From Bacillus sp. AFS055030 (GTDB lineage Bacteria > Bacillota > Bacilli > Bacillales > Bacillaceae_G), in assembly GCF_002574545.1 (NCBI RefSeq), contig NZ_NUGT01000015.1, forward strand, positions 1 to 64,000: a DNA stretch of 64,000 nt. The letters are read 5' to 3'. The position numbers and the translations under genes are program-made. Within the stretch, counting starts at the first letter, position 1. Every line of letters starts with the position of its first letter. The notes beneath the pieces are model-generated. The model was given only the letters and a program-made list of their open reading frames with translations, was not told where the DNA came from and did no database searches. Positions 36,095-45,631 of the stretch are shown in pieces.

Positions 36095-36478
36095 TTACTT
36101 AACAGTACCTGCAATTTCTTTGCCAATCATTTCGACAATCTCATTTGCATCATTTAAAATAGCAATCTTTGGTTCATGTTGATCCAGTTTCTCTTCCTCT
36201 ACCTGACCATATGCAATAATAATAACTTTGTCGCCTTCTTGAACCAGTCTAGCTGCTGCACCATTAAGACAAATTACACCACTACCACGTTTTCCTGGAA
36301 TAACATATGTCTCAAGTCGTGCACCGTTATTATTGTTTACAATTTGAACTTTTTCATTTTCAAGTACATCAACAGCATCCATTAAATCTTGATCGATTGT
36401 AATACTTCCAACATAATTTAAATTAGCTTCTGTAACCGTAGCTCTATGAAGTTTTGCTCTCATCATTGTGCGAATCAT
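36095..36478 (-). CDS. panD: Aspartate 1-decarboxylase proenzyme PanD
   Basis: A 127-residue pyruvoyl enzyme that makes beta-alanine from aspartate. Self-cleavage at Gly24-Ser25 in NYVGSITID produces the pyruvoyl group. [14 protein letters not shown] and [13 protein letters not shown] (Arg and Tyr of the active site) and [16 protein letters not shown] are family signatures. It is the last gene of the pan operon, 26 bp after panC. Its supply of beta-alanine matches the pantothenate ligation by PanC. Confidence 0.97.
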   Translation of the reverse strand: MIRTMMRAKLHRATVTEANLNYVGSITIDQDLMDAVDVLENEKVQIVNNNNGARLETYVIPGKRGSGVICLNGAAARLVQEGDKVIIIAYGQVEEEKLDQHEPKIAILNDANEIVEMIGKEIAGTVK

Positions 36479-36504
36479 GTCATTTCCCCCTAGTTGTTCC
36501 TGCT

Positions 36505-37350
36505 TTATATAGAAATAATAATATTATCGATTAGGCGAGCATTAGAAAACTTTACTGCCAACGCAATAATTACTTTTCCATTTATTTTATTTAAAGGCTT
36601 TAAATCTGGATATGAATAAATACTTACGTAATCTACAGTTCCAGATGTTTCGCTTTGTATTGTAGAAATAATATTTTGCTTAAGTTGATCTGGATTTAAT
36701 TGCCCATTATTTATATCATCAACTGCTTTTTGTAAACTTTTATAAAGAACAGGTGCTTCTTGTCTTTCTTTTTCTGTTAAATAGACATTTCTAGAGCTTT
36801 TGGCTAATCCGTCTTCTTCTCTTATAGTTGGAACTGGATTTATTTTTACAGGAATATTAAAGTCTTCAACTAAACCTTCAATAACTGCAACTTGCTGAGC
36901 ATCCTTTAATCCGAAATATGCCTGATCTGGTTGAACAATATTAAATAATTTTGTTACGACTAATGCAACGCCATCAAAATGACCGGGCCTTTTTTCACCA
37001 CAAAGGACGTCTACTCGTTTTGTTACTTTCAAATTAGATTTTAATTCATTTGGATACATTTCTTCAACTGTTGGATAAAAGAGGCAATCTACACCAGCAT
37101 TTAGTGCAATTTTTTCATCTCTTTCAAAGTCTCTTGGATATCGATCAAAGTCTTCATTTGGGCCAAACTGAGTCGGATTAACAAAAATACTTAATACAAC
37201 GATATCATTATTTTTTCTAGCTTCTTCTAATAATGATGCATGACCTTCATGTAAAAAACCCATTGTTGGAACAAATCCAATCGTTTTATCATTTTTTCTG
37301 TGAATGTTTAATTCGTTTCTTAAATCCTTTATCGTGTGAAACACTTTCAT
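36505..37350 (-). CDS. panC: Pantoate-beta-alanine ligase PanC
   Basis: A 281-residue ATP-dependent ligase (pantoate + beta-alanine + ATP to pantothenate, via pantoyl-AMP). The nucleotidylyl HIGH-like motif is [14 protein letters not shown], followed by [31 protein letters not shown] and AKSSRNVYL. Its ATG overlaps the panB stop as ATGA, so translation is coupled. Between PanB and PanD in the operon it completes the pathway. Confidence 0.97.
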   Translation of the reverse strand: MKVFHTIKDLRNELNIHRKNDKTIGFVPTMGFLHEGHASLLEEARKNNDIVVLSIFVNPTQFGPNEDFDRYPRDFERDEKIALNAGVDCLFYPTVEEMYPNELKSNLKVTKRVDVLCGEKRPGHFDGVALVVTKLFNIVQPDQAYFGLKDAQQVAVIEGLVEDFNIPVKINPVPTIREEDGLAKSSRNVYLTEKERQEAPVLYKSLQKAVDDINNGQLNPDQLKQNIISTIQSETSGTVDYVSIYSYPDLKPLNKINGKVIIALAVKFSNARLIDNIIISI

Positions 37351-38189
37351 TGCGAACTTCCCCCGTATAATGCCTTTAACTGTTCTTCTTTCATTGTAAA
37401 CGAATGTTTAGTATCAGGAAATTGTCTTGTTTTAACTTCTTGTACATATGAAGCAATTGCATTTTCAATTGTTGTTGATACATTCGCATACTGTTTAACA
37501 AACTTTGCTACTCGACCAACGCCATATGTTATTAAATCATGATAAACAAGTACTTGACCATCTGTATCTACACCTGCACCAATTCCTATTGTTGGAATTG
37601 AAAGATCCTTAGTAATATCCTTTGCAATTTGTTTTGGAACACATTCAAGTACGATTGCAAAAGCGCCTGCTTCTTCACATTTTTTTGCATCGTTAAATAA
37701 TTTCATTGCACTTTCTGAGTCACGTGCTTGCACTTTATATCCACCTAAAACACCTACAGATTGAGGAGTCAATCCTAAGTGAGCTACAACTGGTACTCCC
37801 GCAATTGTTAATGCTTTAATCACTTCTAAAACATTCTCATCAGCGCCTTCAACTTTAACAGCATGCGCATCACCCTCTTGTATAATGCGACATGCACTAC
37901 GTAATGCCTCTTCTTTTGAAAAATGATAAGACATAAATGGCATATCCGTCACAATAAATGTATTTTTTGCCCCGCGCTTAACAGCTTTAGAGTGATGAAC
38001 CATGTCATCAACTGTAACCTTAATTGTAGAATCATACCCTAGGACAACATTCCCAAGTGAGTCACCGACTAAAATCATATCTACTTCACTTGCTTCTGCT
38101 AATAATGCTGAAGGGTAATCATAAGCTGTAATCATGACGATTGGGTCATTATTTTGTTTCATGTTTAAAAAATCTTTTGTCGTTTTCAT
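37347..38189 (-). CDS. panB: 3-methyl-2-oxobutanoate hydroxymethyltransferase PanB
   Basis: A 280-residue TIM-barrel enzyme, the first step of pantothenate synthesis (ketoisovalerate + methylene-THF). Motifs: [33 protein letters not shown] (Asp, Mg ligand), [18 protein letters not shown] and [23 protein letters not shown] lies just upstream. The operon starts here, behind a ~245-nt leader with an intrinsic terminator and an alternative antiterminator. Confidence 0.97.
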   Translation of the reverse strand: MKTTKDFLNMKQNNDPIVMITAYDYPSALLAEASEVDMILVGDSLGNVVLGYDSTIKVTVDDMVHHSKAVKRGAKNTFIVTDMPFMSYHFSKEEALRSACRIIQEGDAHAVKVEGADENVLEVIKALTIAGVPVVAHLGLTPQSVGVLGGYKVQARDSESAMKLFNDAKKCEEAGAFAIVLECVPKQIAKDITKDLSIPTIGIGAGVDTDGQVLVYHDLITYGVGRVAKFVKQYANVSTTIENAIASYVQEVKTRQFPDTKHSFTMKEEQLKALYGGSSQ

Positions 38190-38435
38190 CTTTTTTCCTC
38201 CTTTTAAATGAAGAGGAAATGGGGGCTACAATAAAAAACCTTTGCTCTTAATTTAGAACAAAGGAAAATTGTAAACCGTCTCATTCCTCTGTCCCAGTCC
38301 TTAAAGGATCAAGGCAGACACATTTTTAAAATTGATTTTTTTAAACCTGGTGTAGTTCTTCTTAGGATACTAAAGTTTGATTGACCCTATTCAGATACCA
38401 CCCATGAAGCATCCACGTAAGTCGCGACCCTTCCA
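38190..38435 (-). promoter_or_regulatory. panB leader RNA with attenuator architecture
   Basis: An untranslated leader of about 245 nt. A terminator (38232-38264) ends before the panB ribosome binding site. Upstream GGGACAGAGG (38286-38295) can pair with CCTTTGTTCT (38255-38264), the 5' arm of the terminator, over 10 bp including G-U pairs: an antiterminator. That GGGACA is itself tied into another hairpin, TGTCTGCC...GGGACA, around TCCTTTAAGGA. Further 5' is a hairpin GGATGC/GTATCT with loop TTCATGGGTG. A pan RNA motif upstream of panB is known in Bacillota, and this may be a member; I cannot check its consensus. The ligand is unknown. Confidence 0.6.
38232..38264 (-). terminator. Conditional terminator in the panB leader
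   Basis: CCTTTGTTCT and AGAGCAAAGG pair with loop AAATTA and are followed by TTTTTTATT on the minus strand, before panB rather than after a gene, so it is likely regulated. Confidence 0.7.
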
Positions 38436-38441
38436 ATACAG

Positions 38442-38469
38442 TTTATAGTAAGAATAGCAATTAAGTAAA
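38442..38469 (-). promoter_or_regulatory. Probable promoter of the pan operon
   Basis: TTTACT (38464-38469), 16-bp spacer and TATAAA (38442-38447) on the minus strand; the predicted start is near 38435. Confidence 0.5.
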
Positions 38470-38517
38470 GAAAAAACTTGGTATTATTTACAAATATACG
38501 TGACAATTATACAGCAA

Positions 38518-38556
38518 TAAAAATAACTCTCTTTCAATCATCAAAAGAGAGTTGTT
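38518..38556 (-). terminator. Terminator downstream of birA
   Basis: AACTCTCTTT and AAAGAGAGTT form a stem around a TGATGATTG loop with T-rich flanks. It separates the birA unit from the pan promoter. Confidence 0.75.
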
Positions 38557-38570
38557 TTTGTTTGTATACA

Positions 38571-39566
38571 TTATTTATTAAACGAAATATCTGCAGAATA
38601 GATAGTATGAACATTACCTAGGTGATCTTCAATCAATAATTGACCTTCATCAGTAATTCCAATGGCATTACCTACAATTTCTTCTGTTAAAGTCGTTGCT
38701 TTTATTTGTTTGCCTAACGAAATTGCATAGCTTTCCCATAAAATTTTAATCGGTTTAAATCCTTTTTCTAAAAATATTTCATAGAACTTTTCAAATTCAA
38801 CTAAAATAGCTTGAATTAAACTAGCTCTCATAAAGGTTTGTCCTTTTTCAATACGTAATGAAGTTGCGATATCTGACAGTTCTAATGGGTAATCTTCTTC
38901 AACTTGATTTACATTGATTCCGATACCAATGACAACGCTTTTAATGCAATCAGCGTCTCCTTGCATTTCAGTTAAGATGCCACAAACTTTTTTATGATTG
39001 ATTAAAATATCATTCGGCCATTTAATATTTGGATGTAAACCGGTCACTTTTTCAATTGCTGAAGCAATGACTACAGCCGTTAATAATGTAAGTTGAGGTG
39101 CTACTCTTGGTGAAATAGCTGGTCTAAGGATCACACTCATTGCTATTGCTTTTCCATCTGAAGTTAACCAATTTCTTTGTAATCTACCTCTACCTAGTAA
39201 TTGACGCTCAGCCAAAACAATTGTGCCTTCAGGAGCATCATTTAGTACCAATTCATTAGCGATTGTTTGAGTTGAATTGGTTTCTTCCTGGTACACGACA
39301 TTTCTGCCAAATTTTTTCGTTTCTAACCCAAGTTGAATATCTGTTGGAGTTAATCGATCAGATTTGCCTGTTATTTTATATCCAAGTTTCCTAACTGCAT
39401 CAACTTCAATTCCTTCGTCTTGCAATTCTTTCATGTATTTCCATATTGCAGTACGTGAAATTCCTAATTCATCACTTAAAAATTGACCTGATAAATATTC
39501 ATTACTATTTTCTGTGAATAATTGTATGATTCTTTCTTTTACTTTTGAAGCCAATTTATAAACCAC
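38571..39566 (-). CDS. birA: Bifunctional biotin-protein ligase/biotin operon repressor BirA
   Basis: A 331-residue protein. The N-terminal ~60 residues are a winged helix (LSDELGISRTAIWKYMKEL), followed by the ligase: GRGRLQRNW (biotinyl-AMP loop), KWPNDILINHKKVCGIL, and VVIGIGINVNQ. The C-terminal SH3-like domain ends the protein. It activates biotin to biotinyl-AMP, loads it on carboxylase subunits and represses biotin genes when substrate is scarce. It overlaps cca by 28 bp, so both are translated from one mRNA. Confidence 0.95.
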   Translation of the reverse strand: MVYKLASKVKERIIQLFTENSNEYLSGQFLSDELGISRTAIWKYMKELQDEGIEVDAVRKLGYKITGKSDRLTPTDIQLGLETKKFGRNVVYQEETNSTQTIANELVLNDAPEGTIVLAERQLLGRGRLQRNWLTSDGKAIAMSVILRPAISPRVAPQLTLLTAVVIASAIEKVTGLHPNIKWPNDILINHKKVCGILTEMQGDADCIKSVVIGIGINVNQVEEDYPLELSDIATSLRIEKGQTFMRASLIQAILVEFEKFYEIFLEKGFKPIKILWESYAISLGKQIKATTLTEEIVGNAIGITDEGQLLIEDHLGNVHTIYSADISFNK

Positions 39567-40732
39567 TCCTTAATTGCAAGTTGGTTATTCTCAAGCTGGT
39601 TCTCTACTATTTGAAATTCTAGTTCACTTAATACTTCTTTCAACCAAGGGCCACCTTTTAATTGTGACCATTTTAATAAATCATTACCTGTAATACATAT
39701 ATCTGACTTTGAATAAATAGGTAATTGATTATATAAAGCCTTTAATAAATCCTCATTCAATTCATTTGCATCGATTTTATCAATTACACACTGTAATCGC
39801 TCATATTTTATTGCATCTGTTAATCCAACTTGATATAACTTTGTATTGCTCCATTTAAATTTCGTTTCTTTTAACAAATAATACAGCTTCAATATTTGTT
39901 TCATGCGATTATTCGACATCTTCCAACTTCTTAAAACCAGTTCTGGATCGTCAAAATTACATTTATATAGTATTAGCGCCCAAATCTCTTCAATTGTTTT
40001 TAACGATTGAAGAGGAAGTTCTAGTAGCTCATGAAACTGTTTTGTATAATCTTTTAAGCTTGGAAGATGATTTACTAAATTTGTTTCTATTAATAGTTCT
40101 ATCCCTTTTTTAGGTGACATTCCTACTAACATTTTTTCGATTTCTACCGAAATGCGTTCAATTGCGATATTCTCAATCAAATGTTTATGTGATTTAATGC
40201 CGTTAAACGTTTCATCTTGTAAACGAAAACCTAATTGACTTACAAATCGAATACCTCTTAGCATTCTAAGCGCATCTTCCTGAAATCTTTCCTTAGCTTC
40301 ACCAACACATCTAATTAAGCCATCATAAAGATCAATTGTGCCATTAAAAGGATCGATTATTTCATTGTTTGTCGTCATAGCAATGGCATTCATTGTAAAA
40401 TCTCGTCGTTTTAAATCTTCTTCGATTGATTTTACAAAAGTAACTTCAGATGGTCTTCGATAATCATAATATGTTGATTCTGTTCTAAACGTCGTAATCT
40501 CATATGGCTCGCCATTTTGTAAAACTAAGACTGTACCATGCTGTAAACCGGTAGGAACTGTTTTTGGAAATATCGACATAACTTCTTCAGGCAAGGCTGA
40601 AGTAGCAATATCAATATCTCCAATTGTTCTATTTAATAATTTATCTCTTACACAACCGCCGACAAAATAGGCTTCATAACCATTTTTAATTAATTTATCT
40701 AAAATGGGCTTTGCTTTATCAAAAATTTCCAT
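39539..40732 (-). CDS. cca: CCA-adding tRNA nucleotidyltransferase
   Basis: A 397-residue class II enzyme, the same length as B. subtilis Cca. The N-terminal head has VGGCVRDKLLNRTIGDIDIA (metal ligands Asp-x-Asp), RRDFTMNAIA and RMLRGIRFVSQL, followed by the neck with LERISVEIEKML. The rest is the body and tail. It rebuilds the 3'-CCA of tRNAs. It begins one base after bshA on the same strand and overlaps birA at its end. Confidence 0.96.
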   Translation of the reverse strand: MEIFDKAKPILDKLIKNGYEAYFVGGCVRDKLLNRTIGDIDIATSALPEEVMSIFPKTVPTGLQHGTVLVLQNGEPYEITTFRTESTYYDYRRPSEVTFVKSIEEDLKRRDFTMNAIAMTTNNEIIDPFNGTIDLYDGLIRCVGEAKERFQEDALRMLRGIRFVSQLGFRLQDETFNGIKSHKHLIENIAIERISVEIEKMLVGMSPKKGIELLIETNLVNHLPSLKDYTKQFHELLELPLQSLKTIEEIWALILYKCNFDDPELVLRSWKMSNNRMKQILKLYYLLKETKFKWSNTKLYQVGLTDAIKYERLQCVIDKIDANELNEDLLKALYNQLPIYSKSDICITGNDLLKWSQLKGGPWLKEVLSELEFQIVENQLENNQLAIKEWFINWLQK

Positions 40733-40733
40733 A

Positions 40734-41864
40734 TTATTTCATTCCTAATATCTCATTATAAATGGATAAATATTGTGAAACGATTTTATTTGATTGAAAT
40801 CTTTCTTTAACAATTTCTTGGGCACGATTTGATATGCGCTTAAATAGTTCTTCATCTTGTAATAAGTTGAGCGTATAGTAAGCGATTTGTTCAATATCTC
40901 CTAGTTCACAAATATATCCGTTTTCCCCATGTTCGATTACTTCTGGAATTCCACCAACTCTTGTACCGATACATGGAACTCCGCAAGCCATCGCTTCAAG
41001 TAAAACTAAACCAAAGCTCTCTTTTGATGAAAGAAGTAATTTGATATCACTCATTGAAAGTAACTCTTCAACATTTTCTTGTTTTCCTAAAAATAAAACA
41101 TCTTTCTCAATTCCAAGCTCTCTTACTAATTTGCATAAACTTGAGATTTCTGGACCATCACCAACTAATAGTAACTTGGATGGAATTTCTTTTCTTACTA
41201 AATTAAATACATCTACTACATCTTTTGTACGTTTAACTTGACGGAAATTAGAAATATGTATAATGACTTTTTCATGTTCTAAAATGCCATACTCTGCTTT
41301 TAATGCCCGACAATTTCTTTTGTAATACACTCTTTCATCAATAAAATTATACACAGTTTGGATTTCTTTATCAGGGTTAACTAATTCTACTGTCTGCTGT
41401 ATTAAATCATTTGAGACCGCAGTTACAACGTCTGATTTTTCAATCCCAAACTTAATTAGCTCTGTTAAAGATGGATCATAACCAAGAACTGTTATATCAG
41501 TTCCATGTAATGTCGTTACAATTTTAATATCGTGATGAATCATTTGTTTTGCTAGAACAGCACATATTGCATGCGGAATCGCATAATGTACATGTAAAAT
41601 ATCTAATTTTTCACGGTTTGCAATTTCAGCCATCTTACTCGCCAATGCTAAATCATATGGTGGGTATTGGAATACCGAATATTGATTTACTTCAACTGCA
41701 TGATAATAAATATTAGGATATACTTTATTTAAACGAAACGGCATACTTGATGAAATAAAATGAATTTCATGTCCTAGTTCTGCTAATAACTTACCTAGCT
41801 CAGTCGCAATCACACCAGAACCGCCTACTGAAGGATAACATGTAATCCCAATTTTTAATTTCAT
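40734..41864 (-). CDS. bshA: N-acetylglucosaminyl-L-malate synthase BshA
   Basis: A 376-residue GT4 glycosyltransferase. It has [19 protein letters not shown] at the N-terminus (acceptor domain), [36 protein letters not shown] and the C-terminal [19 protein letters not shown], which includes the EX7E donor motif. It joins GlcNAc from UDP-GlcNAc to L-malate, the first step of bacillithiol synthesis. Directly upstream lies bshB1, the second enzyme. The two start the set bshB1-bshA-cca-birA. Confidence 0.97.
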   Translation of the reverse strand: MKLKIGITCYPSVGGSGVIATELGKLLAELGHEIHFISSSMPFRLNKVYPNIYYHAVEVNQYSVFQYPPYDLALASKMAEIANREKLDILHVHYAIPHAICAVLAKQMIHHDIKIVTTLHGTDITVLGYDPSLTELIKFGIEKSDVVTAVSNDLIQQTVELVNPDKEIQTVYNFIDERVYYKRNCRALKAEYGILEHEKVIIHISNFRQVKRTKDVVDVFNLVRKEIPSKLLLVGDGPEISSLCKLVRELGIEKDVLFLGKQENVEELLSMSDIKLLLSSKESFGLVLLEAMACGVPCIGTRVGGIPEVIEHGENGYICELGDIEQIAYYTLNLLQDEELFKRISNRAQEIVKERFQSNKIVSQYLSIYNEILGMK

Positions 41865-41895
41865 TTTTTTCTCTCCTAAACTTCTTCATTTCTAC

Positions 41896-42606
41896 TTAAA
41901 CTAACCAATCTGCATTTAAGAGAAGTGGTTTCTTTGTCATAAACCCTTCCCCGTACGGAACTCCAGCTTCTTTGCCAAAAATTTTCTCTCTTGCAATTAC
42001 GCTATTTACATAGTCGTTTGTTAAAGGCGTAACAACACCATCTGGACCAGGAGTAAATTGACTTTCATATGCTTCTAATGCTGCTCTTTTAATTTCAATC
42101 GTTTCTGAAACATCAACAATAAAATTAGGTCGATGAAACCCATTAATCATATATTGAAAAACATGTTTTACCTTGTGAGCTTCATGATTTGTATTTACAT
42201 TAAATTTTCTTATCCCTGATGAAAATACTGCTTCTTCAACTATTTTTGTACAATTACCATGATCAGGATGACGATCGACTTCATAAGGTGAGAAGATTAT
42301 ACAAGGCTTGGTCATTCGAATTAATGCAGCTACTTGTTTAATCGCTTCCTCAGATAAGTATAGCCCTCTATCTGGTAATGATAAATTAAAACGCTTTGAT
42401 ACCCCTAAAATTTTATCTGCTTCTTCTGCTTCTTTTCTTCTAGTAATCGTATCCCCATTTGATGAGAGCTCTGCTTCAGTTAAATCACAAATTGCAACCT
42501 TATAGCCCAACTTCGTAAATTTAGCAATCGTACCTGCCATACCGATCTCAACATCATCTGGATGCGCTCCAAATGCTAGTACATCAAAATATTCCACATA
42601 TCTCAC
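41896..42606 (-). CDS. bshB1: N-acetyl-GlcN-malate deacetylase BshB1
   Basis: A 236-residue LmbE/PIG-L-family zinc deacetylase. The metal site is in FGAHPDDVEIGMAGT, with a second ligand in VDRHPDHGNC and the C-terminal SQFTPGPDGVV loop. It releases acetate from GlcNAc-malate, giving the substrate for BshC. The start may be the GTG at 42606 or a second in-frame GTG at 42597; weak AGTGAG-type sites precede both. In B. subtilis mgsA lies between it and dapB; here it is absent. Confidence 0.95.
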   Translation of the reverse strand: MRYVEYFDVLAFGAHPDDVEIGMAGTIAKFTKLGYKVAICDLTEAELSSNGDTITRRKEAEEADKILGVSKRFNLSLPDRGLYLSEEAIKQVAALIRMTKPCIIFSPYEVDRHPDHGNCTKIVEEAVFSSGIRKFNVNTNHEAHKVKHVFQYMINGFHRPNFIVDVSETIEIKRAALEAYESQFTPGPDGVVTPLTNDYVNSVIAREKIFGKEAGVPYGEGFMTKKPLLLNADWLV

Positions 42607-42685
42607 TCTCTTTTCAACTAACTAAAAAATTTTAACAACTGCTTAAGTGGTTTGACTATTTGTTACCACTAAAGGACATGGAAAG

Positions 42686-43489
42686 TTAGTCCATTATATT
42701 TTCTAAACCATAGACTAGCTCTGATAGTTTCATTACTTCCTCAACTGCTACTTGAACACCGGACATAAAAGAAGCTCGGTTCATTGAATCATGTCGAATT
42801 GTTAATAGTTGACCATCACCACCGAATAAAACTTGTTGATGCGCAACTAAGCCAGGTAATCTTACGCTATGAACTCTCATTCCGTTTAAATCAGCACCCC
42901 TAGCACCTCTTTTTGTTTCAACTTCATTTGGATGTCCTTGTACTTTAGATTCACGAACTTCCTCAATCATTTGAACTGTTTTAAGAGCTGTACCTGAAGG
43001 CGCATCTAATTTTTGGTCATGATGTAATTCAATAATTTCAATATCTTTAAAATACTTCGCTGCCATTTGTGAGAACTTCATCATTAATATAGCACCAATT
43101 GCAAAATTTGGCGCAATAATACAACCTAGCTCATTATTTGAAGCTATTTCTTTTAAATCATCAAGTTCCTCTTCTGTAAAACCAGTAGTACCGATTACAG
43201 GACGAATACCATTTTTTAAAGCTAAAAATGCATGTTTTTTTCCAATTTCAGGTGTTGTTAAATCAATAAGTACATCAAAGTCTTCATTTTCAATACATTG
43301 CTCTAATGTTTCATATATTTTTGCTTCACCTTTAAACTCAGGGTTAACCTTTTGAATTTGTTCTCCACCTAATTTATAATCTACTGCTGCAACAAGTTGA
43401 AAATTCTCAGTTCGATCAATTAATTGTAAAGCTTCCATGCCCATTTTACCTCTAGGTCCTGCTAATACTACTCTAATTACTTTTTCCAT
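42686..43489 (-). CDS. dapB: 4-hydroxy-tetrahydrodipicolinate reductase DapB
   Basis: A 267-residue NAD(P)H-dependent reductase of lysine and dipicolinate synthesis. It has [15 protein letters not shown] at the N-terminus (nucleotide loop), [20 protein letters not shown] and [17 protein letters not shown], which contains the catalytic His and Lys. The last part has [11 protein letters not shown] and [12 protein letters not shown]. Dipicolinate is a spore-core component, which suits a sporulating host. It begins one base after ypjD. Confidence 0.97.
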   Translation of the reverse strand: MEKVIRVVLAGPRGKMGMEALQLIDRTENFQLVAAVDYKLGGEQIQKVNPEFKGEAKIYETLEQCIENEDFDVLIDLTTPEIGKKHAFLALKNGIRPVIGTTGFTEEELDDLKEIASNNELGCIIAPNFAIGAILMMKFSQMAAKYFKDIEIIELHHDQKLDAPSGTALKTVQMIEEVRESKVQGHPNEVETKRGARGADLNGMRVHSVRLPGLVAHQQVLFGGDGQLLTIRHDSMNRASFMSGVQVAVEEVMKLSELVYGLENIMD

Positions 43490-43490
43490 T

Positions 43491-43820
43491 TTAAACTTCC
43501 TTCCTTGTCCAACGATCTTTATCTCGAGTATTAAACTTCTTCATCACCATATCATGTGCCTCTTGTAAATCTATATTTAGGCTATTTGCTAAACAAATCA
43601 TCACAAATAATACATCACCTAGCTCTTCTTCAATTAGCTTTTCTTTTTCAGTACTTTTCTTTGGCTTTTCACCATAGGTGTGATTGATTTCTCTAGCTAA
43701 TTCACCCATTTCTTCAGTTAACCTTGCCATCATTGCTAAAGGACTAAAATACCCTTCTTTAAATTGACCTATATATGTATCGACTTCTTTTTGCATTTCT
43801 TTCATCGTTTTTTCGTGCAT
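43491..43820 (-). CDS. ypjD: MazG-like nucleotide pyrophosphohydrolase YpjD
   Basis: A 109-residue helical protein of the all-alpha NTP pyrophosphohydrolase superfamily. The metal ligands lie in [17 protein letters not shown] (ExxE) and [16 protein letters not shown] (ExxD). It probably removes aberrant nucleotides. The unit ypjD-dapB-bshB1-bshA-cca-birA runs in one direction with small gaps. GAGGAG is 11 nt from the first ATG; an ATG five codons later is possible. Confidence 0.92.
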   Translation of the reverse strand: MHEKTMKEMQKEVDTYIGQFKEGYFSPLAMMARLTEEMGELAREINHTYGEKPKKSTEKEKLIEEELGDVLFVMICLANSLNIDLQEAHDMVMKKFNTRDKDRWTRKEV

Positions 43821-43956
43821 ACTAATCTCAACTCCTCAATTAAATCTTATCGAATTGACCACTTTTTGACAAATTATATATTATTTTACTTGAAAAAAAT
43901 ACAAGATAAGATAAAAATAAGAGTTTAGGGTAATTTTTATAGTATGGAGGAAGTAT

Positions 43957-44829
43957 ATGAATTTTAAATTGAAGTTACGCAATATTTTATTTATTATTTT
44001 AGGTTCTGCAATTTTTTCTTTTGGAATTATGAATATCAATATTCCAAACAATCTTGCTGAAGGTGGCTTTACGGGAATTAACTTAATTCTTTTAGCAGAA
44101 CTAAATATCCCCGTTTGGATCTCAAACTTAGCTTTAAACGTTCCTTTATTTTTTATTGGTTGGAGATTACTCGGTACAGTGACGATGCTTTATACAATTA
44201 TTGGAACTGTTGCAGTCTCTTTCTTCTTAAAATTATTTGAGAAATTTTCGTTCAATATAGATGTTCACGGCGATTTAATGTTAGCTTCATTATTTGCTGG
44301 TGTATTTATTGGTGTTGGATTAGGCATTATTTTTAGATTTGGTGGTACGACTGGTGGAGTTGATATTATTGCCCGTTTAGCCTATAAATACAAAGGGATT
44401 AATATGGGGAAAACGATGTTTATTTTTGACTTTGTTGTCATTACGCTTTCACTATTAACTTACTTAAAAGCATACGAAGCAATGTATACTTTAGTAGCGG
44501 TTTTTGTTGGTGCTAGAATAATTGATTTTATGCAAGAAGGTGCATACGCTGCACGTGGTGCAAATATTATTTCTGAGAAAAATGACCTAATAGCGGCTCG
44601 TATTATGAAAGAAATGGACCGTGGGGCAACCTATTTAAAAGCTACTGGAACTTTTACTGGAGAAAGTAAAAACGTTTTATTTTGTGTCGTACCTAAAAAT
44701 GAATTAGTTCATTTAAAAAACATCATACAAGATATCGATCCACACGCTTTTGTAGCTGTTACAGAAGTGCATGATGTACTTGGTGAAGGCTTTACATTAG
44801 ATGAAAATAAAGCCCCTCTTCACCCTTAA
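43957..44829 (+). CDS. ypjC: YitT/DUF161-family membrane protein (YpjC-like)
   Basis: A 290-residue protein. Five to six membrane helices span residues 10-190 (GSAIFSFGIMNINIPNNLAE, GGTTGGVDIIARL and YTLVAVFVGARIIDFM); the C-terminal ~80 residues form a soluble DUF2179 domain (GATYLKATGTFTGESKNVL, then VVPKNELVHLKNII). Several paralogues exist in Bacillus; the position next to ypjD suggests YpjC. The transported species, if any, is unknown. GGAGGAAG precedes the ATG. Confidence 0.88.
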   Translation: MNFKLKLRNILFIILGSAIFSFGIMNINIPNNLAEGGFTGINLILLAELNIPVWISNLALNVPLFFIGWRLLGTVTMLYTIIGTVAVSFFLKLFEKFSFNIDVHGDLMLASLFAGVFIGVGLGIIFRFGGTTGGVDIIARLAYKYKGINMGKTMFIFDFVVITLSLLTYLKAYEAMYTLVAVFVGARIIDFMQEGAYAARGANIISEKNDLIAARIMKEMDRGATYLKATGTFTGESKNVLFCVVPKNELVHLKNIIQDIDPHAFVAVTEVHDVLGEGFTLDENKAPLHP

Positions 44830-44833
44830 ATTT

Positions 44834-44884
44834 AAAATTAAAAGAGGTTCTTAGCACTAATTGCCAAGAACCTCTTTTAATTTT
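44834..44884. terminator. Terminator after the YitT-family gene
   Basis: TTAAAAGAGGTTCTT and AAGAACCTCTTTTAA form a 15-bp stem around AGCACTAATTGCC. T-rich flanks on both sides serve the convergent protease gene too. Confidence 0.85.
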
Positions 44885-44894
44885 TGAATTGATA

Positions 44895-45575
44895 TTAATC
44901 ATCACTACGTGTCATACCTGTATAAATCAAAATTAATCTTAATAATTCTGCGACAGCTACAGCAGCCGCTGCAACATATGTCAATGCAGCTGCATTTAAA
45001 ACACGTTTTGCATAAACATGTTCATTCGAATTGATAATCCCCAAAGTCGTAATCTGTTTTAAAGCTCTACTCGAAGCGTTAAATTCAACAGGTAGTGTAA
45101 CAACTTGGAACAGTACACCTAAGGCTAATAAAACGATTCCTATTAAAAACGCACCTGATAATTGTGAAAACATGCCAATTAATATAAATATATATGAAAA
45201 ATTGGAACTGAAATTAGCAATCGGTACTAATGAATGACGGAATCTTAAAAAGCTATAGTCGTTCGCGTCTTGAATTGCATGACCCACTTCATGAGCAGCA
45301 ACTGCAGTACCAGCAACTGAATATCCATGATAATTTTCAGTTGATAATCTGACAACTTTTGCACGAGGATCATAATGATCAGATAAATACCCTCGAGTCT
45401 CTTCTACTGCAACATTGTATAATCCATTTTCATTTAAAATTTTTCGCGCTACTTCTGCACCCGTTAAATGCGATGTAGAACCAACTTGAGAATACTTTTT
45501 AAAAGTTGATTTAACCTTCATTTGCGCATAGATAGGTACAATCAACAAAATTAAAAAGTAAATTAAATAACTCAT
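44895..45575 (-). CDS. Zinc metallopeptidase, membrane type (YugP-like)
   Basis: About 226 residues. A first helix (YLIYFLILLIVPIYAQ), a zinc site HEVGH in AVAAHEVGHAIQDAND, and two hydrophobic segments in the second half (IFILIGMFSQLSGAFLIGIV, then AAALTYVAAAAVAVAELL). It is of the family that includes B. subtilis YugP. It is predicted to be an intramembrane or membrane-bound protease; the substrate is unknown. The start is placed at the ATG with GGAGGAAT 6 nt upstream; 20 more codons are open but would overlap ypjB. In B. subtilis yugP is elsewhere, so this is a local insertion in the ypj cluster. Confidence 0.88.
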   Translation of the reverse strand: MSYLIYFLILLIVPIYAQMKVKSTFKKYSQVGSTSHLTGAEVARKILNENGLYNVAVEETRGYLSDHYDPRAKVVRLSTENYHGYSVAGTAVAAHEVGHAIQDANDYSFLRFRHSLVPIANFSSNFSYIFILIGMFSQLSGAFLIGIVLLALGVLFQVVTLPVEFNASSRALKQITTLGIINSNEHVYAKRVLNAAALTYVAAAAVAVAELLRLILIYTGMTRSDD

Positions 45576-45631
45576 TGTAATTCCTCCAAGGTGTGATTTT
45601 ACGATATTGTAATAACTTTTAGAGAAATTTG

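Noticed and set aside
38400-38440. GGGTGGTA in the panB leader looks like a T-box core
   Set aside because: The sequence diverges right after (ATCTGA, not ACCGCG), and panB is not an amino-acid gene; no specifier loop was seen.
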